Source of the DNA: Bdellovibrionales bacterium
GTDB taxonomy: Bacteria; Bdellovibrionota; Bdellovibrionia; Bdellovibrionales; UBA1609
Direction of reading: 5' to 3'
NCBI GenBank assembly: GCA_020434645.1
Contig: JAGRAK010000032.1
Span: 1 to 11,543 of the forward strand
Length of the DNA: 11,543 nucleotides
Of this stretch, positions 7,080 through 11,543 are shown piece by piece. The translations under genes and the position numbers were made by a program. Each line of letters starts with the position of its first letter. The first letter of the stretch is position 1. The notes below the pieces were generated by a model. The model made no database searches. It was given only the letters and a program-made list of their open reading frames with translations, and was not told the origin of the DNA.

Positions 7080-7639
7080 AATTTTCCTCCACACGAGTTT
7101 GATTTAACGCAAAAACCTTGCGGTTCAACACCTAAGGCACTGTTGAATTTACTCGACATATTCTGAAATGCAATAAGCGCCGTCAAATCGACGAGGGCAT
7201 CGTCGGTAAAATATTGTTTCACCTTATTTATTAATTCATCATCAACTTTTAAATTAGATCTCGTTATGACTTCTGCATACTCAAGGGCTGCGCGTTCTTT
7301 TTCATCAAACAGCGCACTGTCTTGCCAATTTTCTAGTGCTTCAAGTTTTTCTATGCCAGAACCCCTTTTAAGCAGTGTGGCTGAATTAATATCGACACAA
7401 AATGAGCACCAATTAATTTGTGAAACTCTGACTGTAATAAGTGATCTTAACTGGGGAGGTATGGGGGAGCTTTTGCGATCAATGGCTCCATATAGTAGAG
7501 CAAGTGCCGAAAATAACTTAGGCGCTCTTGCCCACAGTAAAGCGGGCTCAAGTACAGAGCCATACTTTCGGCGTTGATTCCAGAAAAATGGCCGTAGATA
7601 AGCAGGATATTGATTTAAAGGTTTAGCTTTTACATACAT
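7076..7639 (-). CDS. AhpD/carboxymuconolactone decarboxylase-like protein with CxxC but no family His
   Basis: This cytoplasmic protein of 187 residues belongs to the AhpD-like/CMD superfamily, which includes thiol peroxidase partners and decarboxylases. Helical CMD signatures are visible: LRSLITVRVSQINWCSFCVD (64-83), then FDEKERAALEYAEVITRS (111-128), and VDLTALIAFQNMSSKFNSAL nearer the end. The redox pair is C78 and C81. AhpD proteins normally have CxxCxxxH; here the His position is Asn85 (CSFCVDIN), a variant I believe is common in a CMD subgroup. The Cys pair could be redox-active or could bind arsenite. A single further Cys pair lies near the C-terminus (FCVKSNSC, about 176-183). It lies 15 bp behind the His-rich gene and overlaps the DUF6868-like gene by 4 bp, in the run led by arsR, so arsenic-responsive expression is likely. 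The substrate is unknown. Confidence 0.85.
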   Translation of the reverse strand: MYVKAKPLNQYPAYLRPFFWNQRRKYGSVLEPALLWARAPKLFSALALLYGAIDRKSSPIPPQLRSLITVRVSQINWCSFCVDINSATLLKRGSGIEKLEALENWQDSALFDEKERAALEYAEVITRSNLKVDDELINKVKQYFTDDALVDLTALIAFQNMSSKFNSALGVEPQGFCVKSNSCGGKL

Positions 7640-7654
7640 GTTCAGCCCGACAAT

Positions 7655-8104
7655 CTAATTTTTATGATCAAAATACTTCAAATAAGATTTATAGTGAGAG
7701 AGAATTTCGTCAACTGCTTTTCTTTTTTCTTGGAGACTGGCTTTGCCTACTAGTTTCTCACTCGCTGTCAGTATGCCGGCCATAACGAGGTGAAGCTGCG
7801 CATCAGCTTCTGGCTCTAATTTGCAGTTTTTAAAAATATCGTCAGTGTTAGTTTTAATTTGTTCGCCAAGCTTTTTAAATTCTCCGTCTGTCATATCGCC
7901 TGCGTGAATTTTCTTTATTTTACTCTTTATATGATCATGTATAGCGTCCATATTGGATCTCAAGGCAAGGTCTGTTGGCCATTTCTTGCCATTATTGAAA
8001 CTAAGTTTTAGCTCGGTTTTTTCGTGATGGTGGTGGTCATGTGCCTGTTCTGCGGCGACCGTTTGAGAGAACATAAAGCAGATTAGAATATTTATTATTT
8101 TCAT
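7655..8104 (-). CDS. Exported His-rich helical protein, possibly a cytochrome b562-like bundle
   Basis: This 149-residue protein has a signal peptide (hydrophobic residues 3-15, cut likely after VAA at 18). A His cluster HDHHHH (22-27) opens the mature protein, suggesting metal binding in the periplasm. Then follows the segment NNGKKWPTDLALRSNMDAI (37-55), a conserved opening I recall from uncharacterised proteins near metal-resistance genes. The rest is predicted to be amphipathic helices. By eye it resembles the four-helix layout of cytochrome b562, with Met52 in the first helix and His137 or His147 in the last as possible ligands; this is inference only. There is one mature Cys (C94). A strong site (AAGGAG) precedes the ATG. 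It lies 15 bp behind arsR and 15 bp before the AhpD-like gene, so a role in arsenic or metal handling is likely. Confidence 0.75.
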   Translation of the reverse strand: MKIINILICFMFSQTVAAEQAHDHHHHEKTELKLSFNNGKKWPTDLALRSNMDAIHDHIKSKIKKIHAGDMTDGEFKKLGEQIKTNTDDIFKNCKLEPEADAQLHLVMAGILTASEKLVGKASLQEKRKAVDEILSHYKSYLKYFDHKN

Positions 8105-8119
8105 ATTGTTTCTCCTTAT

Positions 8120-8458
8120 CTAGCTACAATCTTGATTGCTCAGCTTCTCATTCATTCTTGCGCCAAAGACGTCAAATGTCTTAATGAATTTTTCAAAATT
8201 TTTTCGGTTTACGCAATAGCGAGATCTTGGGCCATCCACTTCGCCTTGCACAAGTCCCGCTACTTTCAGGGCTTTTAAGTGCTGACTGACCGTGGATTGT
8301 GCAAGCGGAAGATCGATGACGAGATCTCCACAAATACATTCGCCGTGACTCGCTAAATTTCGGAGTATTGCAATTCTGGCAGGGTGCGACAAGGCCTTGC
8401 ACCACTCTGCCAGCTGGATATCTTTTTCTGGAAATTCTTCTTTTCTTGATAAAGCCAT
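8120..8458 (-). CDS. arsR: ArsR/SmtB family repressor, arsenite-type
   Basis: This is a winged-helix transcriptional repressor of 112 residues that should leave DNA when arsenite binds. Features in order: LAEWCKALSHPARIAILRNLA (about 17-37), the metal loop ECICGDL (40-46) with C41 and C43, the recognition helix PLAQSTVSQHLKALKVAGLV (51-70), and the wing GPRSRYCVN (77-85). C41 and C43 lie where CxC ligands occur in many ArsR proteins; C20 or C82 could be a third ligand. It diverges from acr3 and probably represses it and itself through the operator at 8470-8487. An in-frame stop lies just upstream, so the ATG at 8458 is forced. It has no Shine-Dalgarno motif, and the nearest -10 box ends 5 bases before it, hinting at a leaderless message. 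Behind it lie the His-rich, AhpD-like and DUF6868-like genes. Confidence 0.94.
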   Translation of the reverse strand: MALSRKEEFPEKDIQLAEWCKALSHPARIAILRNLASHGECICGDLVIDLPLAQSTVSQHLKALKVAGLVQGEVDGPRSRYCVNRKNFEKFIKTFDVFGARMNEKLSNQDCS

Positions 8459-8473
8459 ACATCATCGTATATC
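8446..8473 (+). promoter_or_regulatory. Predicted acr3 promoter
   Basis: TTGATA (8446-8451) and TATATC (8468-8473) lie 16 bases apart. Transcription would start near 8480, inside the ArsR operator, and leave a leader of about 25 bases that includes the GAGG ribosome site at 8494-8497. Inferred from sequence. Confidence 0.4.
8464..8469 (-). promoter_or_regulatory. Predicted -10 box of arsR, also an extra operator half-site
   Basis: On the minus strand TTGCTT (8487-8492) and TACGAT (8464-8469) are 17 bases apart and form a plausible promoter for arsR. The -10 box ends 5 bases before the ATG. The same six bases repeat the half-site ATCGTA of the neighbouring operator, so ArsR binding could cover the box directly. 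Inferred from sequence. Confidence 0.4.
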
Positions 8474-8487
8474 GTAATAATACGATA
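8470..8487. promoter_or_regulatory. ArsR operator (18-bp inverted repeat)
   Basis: TATCGTA-ATAA-TACGATA is a perfect inverted repeat with 7-bp arms and a 4-bp centre. It is placed midway between arsR and acr3 and overlaps both predicted promoters. AT-rich imperfect dyads of this size are typical ArsR-family sites. A third half-site (ATCGTA) lies directly to the left at 8464-8469. The repeat is seen; binding by ArsR is inferred. Confidence 0.75.
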
Positions 8488-8504
8488 AGCAATGAGGTAA
8501 TGAA

Positions 8505-9557
8505 ATGAATGTGAATAATGTATCAATTTTGAAAAAACTGTCGCTCTTAGATCGATTTTTGACGCTTTGGATATTTTTAGCTATGGGCGTCGGGATTCTA
8601 TTGGGAAGATTCTTGCCGGCTTTTCCTAAAGCTTTAGAGGCGATGTCTGTGGGTTCGACGTCTATACCTATTGCGATTGGCCTGATTTTGATGATGTATC
8701 CTCCGCTTGCCAAAGTTCGTTATGAAGAGATGCCAAAGGTTTTTGCTAATACAAAAGTGTTAGTGCTTTCATTAATACAGAATTGGCTTTTGGGGCCTAT
8801 TCTAATGTTTGGAATCGCTGTTATTTTTCTTCATGATTACCCTGAGTATATGACCGGCCTAATTCTGATTGGCCTTGCTCGATGTATTGCAATGGTTATT
8901 GTATGGAATGATCTTGCTGGTGGCAGTCGCGAGTATTGTGCCGGGCTCGTGGCTTTAAACTCGATATTTCAGATTTTTACTTTCCCGTTTTTGGCTTATT
9001 TCTTTTTGACTACTGCTCTAGGTTGGATCGGAATTCAGTCAGTTGCAGTTACAATTACTATTTGGGATGTCGCCATTGCCGTTTTGATTTATCTTGGCAT
9101 CCCGTTTTTTGCCGGCTTTTTTACCCGTAAAATTTTAACCAGTATGAGGGGGCATGATTGGTATGAAAAAAAGTTCGTGCCAACAATCTCTCCGCTCACT
9201 CTAATTTTCTTGCTGTTCACGATAGTTGTGATGTTTTCGCTAAAGGGCGATAAAATTATTGAACTGCCGCTGGATGTTTTAAGAATAGCTATTCCACTTC
9301 TTATTTATTTTGTGATCATGTTCTTGTTGTCATTTTATATGAGTAAGAAGGCTGGAGCCGATTATGAAAGGGCGGCCACACTTTCTTTTACGGCAGCCTC
9401 AAATAATTTCGAACTAGCAATCGCTGTTGCTGTCGCAACATTTGGGATTCACCACGGAGCTGCATTCGCGGCAGTTATTGGGCCATTAGTTGAAGTCCCT
9501 GTTCTGATTTCGCTCGTATCCGTTTCGTTATGGATTAAGCGAAATTATTTTACTTAA
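8505..9557 (+). CDS. acr3: ACR3-type arsenite efflux permease
   Basis: This inner-membrane transporter of 350 residues expels As(III), usually driven by the proton gradient. It has about ten hydrophobic helices and the usual length for the bacterial ACR3 (BART superfamily) group. Signature stretches are IPIAIGLILMMYPPLAKV (54-71), NWLLGPILM (93-101), GLARCIAMVIVWNDLA (123-138) with the conserved Cys127 needed for arsenite transport in studied ACR3 proteins, TAASNNFELAIAVAVATFG (296-314), and GPLVEVPVLI (326-335). GAGG lies 7 bases before the ATG. It diverges from arsR and should be induced when arsenite releases ArsR. No arsenate reductase (arsC) is in the window. It is unrelated to ArsB of the 12-helix type, although some databases call ACR3 'ArsB'. 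Confidence 0.96.
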   Translation: MNVNNVSILKKLSLLDRFLTLWIFLAMGVGILLGRFLPAFPKALEAMSVGSTSIPIAIGLILMMYPPLAKVRYEEMPKVFANTKVLVLSLIQNWLLGPILMFGIAVIFLHDYPEYMTGLILIGLARCIAMVIVWNDLAGGSREYCAGLVALNSIFQIFTFPFLAYFFLTTALGWIGIQSVAVTITIWDVAIAVLIYLGIPFFAGFFTRKILTSMRGHDWYEKKFVPTISPLTLIFLLFTIVVMFSLKGDKIIELPLDVLRIAIPLLIYFVIMFLLSFYMSKKAGADYERAATLSFTAASNNFELAIAVAVATFGIHHGAAFAAVIGPLVEVPVLISLVSVSLWIKRNYFT

Positions 9558-9763
9558 AGCCCACCCCAATTATTCCGCTAACTTGCAAAAAATCCATTTT
9601 TTCCAGTTTGTAACCCATTGAAATTACTAGATTGGGTTAAATGGTGGAGGCGTCCCCGCCACTCTTAACTGCTTGATATTATTGCATCGAAAGTAGTGCG
9701 GGTCAAAAAAAGATCAAATTGCTATTGGTAAAATTATATAAATTCGAAGGAAGGTGTGGGAAC
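9558..9763. other. 206-bp intergenic region between convergent acr3 and lipoprotein genes
   Basis: No gene is seen. It holds an inverted repeat, TAACCCA (9611-9617) with TGGGTTA (9633-9639), 15 bases apart, and a small GC-rich hairpin GGCG-TCCC-CGCC at 9649-9660. Neither is followed by a clear T-run, so I do not call a terminator. One copy of the 12-bp repeat AAATGGTGGAGG is at 9639-9650. Confidence 0.5.
9639..9650. repeat. 12-bp direct repeat, copy 1 (possible att-like site)
   Basis: AAATGGTGGAGG occurs here and again at 11231-11242, in the same orientation, flanking brnTA and the lipoprotein gene. On the minus strand it reads CCTCCACCATTT, which ends like a tRNA or tmRNA acceptor (CCTCCACCA). 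No tRNA body is attached. In a window this size a 12-bp match can arise by chance. Confidence 0.25.
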
Positions 9764-10678
9764 TTAGGGGAATATTATCTGTTTTGAGCGTCCCATTGAT
9801 TTTTCAAAACTTTTTTTAAGAGTAATATAATGACTTCCACCATAAACAACAGCTACGCGCTTGTGCTTCGCCAAGAGTTGCTGAATTATGTCCAGTGTAA
9901 ATCGATCTCGAATTGTACCAATTGAAGATGATATTTGATGTAGAAAAAGTGGGCTGCTGTATATAGGGGCAACATCTTCTGTATTTAAGTCAGAGGTTAG
10001 GGTTTTGCCAGTTTTGGTTTTGTACCAAGTTTTAATTTCATTTAGACTAGGGCAACTGGTTTCAGGTATCTCAAAAACTTTACAATAATGAGTGATGAAG
10101 TTTAGTCCCTTCTTAGTTATTAAATCTTTGCGATTTTCTTTTTCCCTGACCCACTGAGGGATTTGGCGAGCCAGATAGAAGCCCAATATGTCGCTGTCTG
10201 TATAGTTCTCTGCTTTTAATTGATTGTACAATGCCTTGTGGTCAATTTCTCCGCCATAAAATGGAATCTTTTTGTCATCAGCTTGGATGGCGGCCAGGGA
10301 ACTTTCGCCGCCTATAATAATATTTGGATGCACGCCTTTATGTGCTTCGTCTAGAAACCATTTAGGGCTTTTGCCGTACGAATAGGCAATGGGCTCGATC
10401 ACTATAGCGTTAAAATTGAATTCATTAAATAGTTTACCAACTAATCGCAGTGTATCGCTATTGGGGTCATTGTCATGGTTGGCGGCCAGATAAATCAGCT
10501 CGTAAGAATGAGCTTTGTGAACGGCAATGTAGGGTCTTTCAGAGGGCGATTCATTTTCGAGTTGGGATTGCCATGGTCGCACCAGTGTTTGATCAAACTT
10601 TGGTGCCGAAGAACAAGCGGCAAAATAGATAAGGGTAATTGCCAGAATAGTAATTTGTAGCAGGTGATGATTTTTCAA
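9764..10678 (-). CDS. Lipoprotein of TraB/ChaN/EreA-like fold
   Basis: This 304-residue protein starts at a TTG (10676-10678); no ATG is available before the signal sequence. The N-terminus has a hydrophobic core (8-20) and a lipobox-like YFAAC with Cys22, so it is probably lipidated and attached to a membrane facing the periplasm. The body fits the TIKI/TraB/ChaN/EreA superfamily: LAANHDND with His68, VIEP with Glu95, GGE at 123-125 and 142-144, IRDRFTLDIIQQLL (256-269), and the closing VVYGGSHY (277-284) with His283. Members include metalloproteases, haem-binding ChaN and esterases, so the reaction cannot be named. It begins 3 bp after the brnA stop, with GGATAG just before the TTG, and may be cotranscribed with brnTA. 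Superfamily assignment is moderate; the lipoprotein call is good. Confidence 0.7.
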   Translation of the reverse strand: MKNHHLLQITILAITLIYFAACSSAPKFDQTLVRPWQSQLENESPSERPYIAVHKAHSYELIYLAANHDNDPNSDTLRLVGKLFNEFNFNAIVIEPIAYSYGKSPKWFLDEAHKGVHPNIIIGGESSLAAIQADDKKIPFYGGEIDHKALYNQLKAENYTDSDILGFYLARQIPQWVREKENRKDLITKKGLNFITHYCKVFEIPETSCPSLNEIKTWYKTKTGKTLTSDLNTEDVAPIYSSPLFLHQISSSIGTIRDRFTLDIIQQLLAKHKRVAVVYGGSHYITLKKSFEKSMGRSKQIIFP

Positions 10679-10681
10679 AAA

Positions 10682-10900
10682 CTATCCAATTTTCTTCCAC
10701 TTAAAGTCGGGCTCTCGACCAGTCATCATGCAGTCTTTCAAGTAAAGATTGATGAGGGTCTGATAGGGGACACCTGACTTTTTTGCCAGTTTTTGAAAAT
10801 AACCAATAACATCCTCATCGAGACGAATAGTTGTTCGCGACTTCAATTTCTTCGCGTAGGGATTCTTAACAGATTTTGAAAAGTCATATTCTTTACGCAT
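10682..10900 (-). CDS. brnA: BrnA antitoxin (ribbon-helix-helix)
   Basis: This 72-residue antitoxin neutralises BrnT and represses the operon by binding its promoter. After a basic N-terminal arm the ribbon-helix-helix region reads TTIRLDEDVIGYFQKLAKKS (23-42), followed by GVPYQTLINLYLKDC (43-57), the typical BrnA layout. In known systems the N-terminal part binds DNA or dimerises and the rest contacts the toxin. Its ribosome site AGGTGA overlaps the stop codon of brnT and stands three bases before the ATG, so translation is coupled to the toxin gene. The order toxin first, antitoxin second is normal for BrnTA. Confidence 0.92.
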   Translation of the reverse strand: MRKEYDFSKSVKNPYAKKLKSRTTIRLDEDVIGYFQKLAKKSGVPYQTLINLYLKDCMMTGREPDFKWKKIG

Positions 10901-10903
10901 AAA

Positions 10904-11179
10904 TCACCTCTTATATTTTTTTTCTTCATTTTTAGTTGCTTTTCGAGCTGAAATTATTCGAATTAATTCTTCATCGTCTTTATAGATGTGAACAACTATT
11001 AAGATTCGAAGTTTCTCACTCATTCCCATTAATAAAAATCGATCTTCGTCGTCAGAGTGATCAGGGTCAGCGATAAGTCGAGCGGAGGCATCGTAGAACA
11101 CAGTCTCAGCCTCTTCGAACGAGACCCCATGTTTCTTTTTATTAGATTTACTTTTGGTCTCATCCCATACGAAGAACAT
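10904..11179 (-). CDS. brnT: BrnT ribonuclease toxin
   Basis: This 91-residue toxin has a RelE-like fold in the family and cleaves RNA, stopping translation and growth. Family motifs are clear: VWDETKSKSNKKKHGVSFEEA (4-24), DPDHSDDEDRFLLMG (38-52) and RIISARKAT (74-82). It is full length. The stop codon lies within the ribosome site of brnA. The ATG has no good Shine-Dalgarno motif (CTTTAG precedes it), which would keep toxin synthesis low. Upstream is a strong palindrome (11207-11231) likely bound by BrnA or the BrnTA complex. A role in stress response or in holding a small mobile region is possible. Confidence 0.94.
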   Translation of the reverse strand: MFFVWDETKSKSNKKKHGVSFEEAETVFYDASARLIADPDHSDDEDRFLLMGMSEKLRILIVVHIYKDDEELIRIISARKATKNEEKKYKR

Positions 11180-11206
11180 GTACTAAAGATAGCATATAAA
11201 AATGAA

Positions 11207-11231
11207 TTTGTACATATAAAATATGTACAAA
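11207..11231. promoter_or_regulatory. BrnTA operator palindrome
   Basis: TTTGTACATAT (11207-11217) and its exact reverse complement (11221-11231) are separated by AAA. The dyad lies 28 bp before the brnT start and upstream of a possible -10 box TATGCT (minus strand, 11191-11196), so it would cover the -35 region. Repression by the BrnA ribbon-helix-helix protein is inferred from how known brnTA operons work. Confidence 0.65.
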
Positions 11232-11242
11232 AATGGTGGAGG
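11231..11242. repeat. 12-bp direct repeat, copy 2 (possible att-like site)
   Basis: This is the second copy of AAATGGTGGAGG. Its first base is the last base of the brnTA palindrome, so it lies directly upstream of the toxin operon. See copy 1 at 9639-9650. On the minus strand the preceding bases are GGGGGTTTACATCA, only loosely like a tRNA T-arm. Confidence 0.25.
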
Positions 11243-11481
11243 TGATGTAAACCCCCTATAATCAATAACTTATAGCATTTGGGCATCACTTGGGCAATGG
11301 GAGATATTTTTGTAATAGAAATGCCCTCAATTTTCGTTTTCACTCTCACCCCAAAAGACCCTGCCAGAGCCTCTTATTTTCCCGTCTGTGGGGTTTTAAT
11401 TGCCATTACGACCTTTCTAACGGGGCAATCCAGCCGACCGATTGGGGACATCCTTATTCACTAACCACCGCCAACAAGTCG
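11243..11481. other. Noncoding stretch with short repeats
   Basis: Together with the brnT upstream region this makes about 300 bases without a convincing gene. Open frames here are short and have no recognisable protein character. It contains an inverted repeat CTATAA/TTATAG (11256-11275, 8-base loop). It also has two near-identical 10-mers, CATTTGGGCA (11276-11285) and CACTTGGGCA (11287-11296), 11 bases apart, and a related TTGGGGACA further on (near 11441-11450). These could be protein-binding repeats; no function is assigned. Confidence 0.4.
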
Positions 11482-11543
11482 TCATCGTTTATGACAGTCG
11501 TCCTCTTTCCAATCTAAAATTTTTTCGTCTGGTTGCCCTTTAT
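11482..11543 (-). CDS. Possible C-terminal end of a gene entering from the right edge
   Basis: One minus-strand frame stays open from the right edge to a TGA at 11482-11484 and would encode a 19-residue hydrophilic tail ending ILDWKEDDCHKR. The composition suits a real protein C-terminus, but the piece is too short to identify or to rule out chance. Confidence 0.2.
   Translation of the reverse strand, partial: KGQPDEKILDWKEDDCHKR

Noticed and set aside
8193..8492. Second minus-strand frame over arsR
   Set aside because: It overlaps ArsR in another frame, runs through the operator and shows no family match.
9611..9660. Terminator for acr3 or the lipoprotein gene
   Set aside because: Hairpins are present (TAACCCA/TGGGTTA and GGCG/CGCC), but neither has a following T-run on a suitable strand, so an intrinsic terminator is not supported.
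9639..9670. tRNA or tmRNA gene fragment
   Set aside because: Only CCTCCACCA matches an acceptor end; the expected T-arm with GTTCGAATC is absent.
11029..11349. Minus-strand frame overlapping brnT and its operator
   Set aside because: It runs through brnT in another frame and through the palindromic promoter region; BrnT is the true gene.
11290..11517. Plus-strand open frame of 75 codons at the right end
   Set aside because: It has low-quality composition, no ribosome site and no motif; the neighbouring frames are equally open.

Overview
The window looks like a chromosomal segment of a Gram-negative, proteobacteria-like organism with moderate to low GC. Evidence for this is a lipoprotein signal, periplasmic signal peptides, a PhnA/YjdM protein and an ACR3-type arsenite pump. 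A member of the Bdellovibrionota is a reasonable guess, but no gene here fixes the taxonomy. There are no rRNA or tRNA genes, no CRISPR array and no transposase.

Left part (1-1584). The N-terminal 128 residues of a DNA cytosine-5 methyltransferase run off the left edge on the minus strand. Upstream of it, on the same strand, is a secreted HEXXH metallopeptidase-like protein. A phnA/yjdM zinc-ribbon gene diverges from the peptidase gene across a 61-bp gap that contains a perfect 12-bp palindrome.

Middle part (1601-6847). A compact minus-strand run, probably one operon, reads: CREST/ceramidase-like membrane protein, TSUP (TauE/SafE) permease, RlmI-like 23S rRNA methyltransferase, DEAD-box RNA helicase. 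The first three genes overlap by 1 and 4 bp. Divergent from it is a four-S1-domain RNA-binding protein. Its best promoter lies so close to the ATG that the mRNA would be leaderless.

Arsenic locus (6837-9557). An ArsR repressor and an ACR3 arsenite exporter are divergent. They share a 46-bp gap holding an 18-bp ATCGTA-type inverted repeat that overlaps both predicted promoters. Behind arsR, on the same strand, come a His-rich exported helical protein, an AhpD/carboxymuconolactone-decarboxylase-like protein with a CxxC motif but Asn where the usual His sits, and a DUF6868-like two-helix membrane protein that overlaps it by 4 bp. If ArsR controls the whole set, this is an arsenic operon with three unusual accessory genes. 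It is the most interesting system in the window.

Right part (9558-11543). A brnT-brnA toxin-antitoxin pair sits behind an 11-bp-arm palindrome. A TTG-initiated lipoprotein gene of the TraB/ChaN/EreA-like type follows brnA after 3 bp. A 12-bp direct repeat, containing the tRNA-end-like string CCTCCACCA on the minus strand, flanks this module. The last 300 bases hold short repeats and no convincing gene, apart from a possible 20-residue C-terminus at the right edge.
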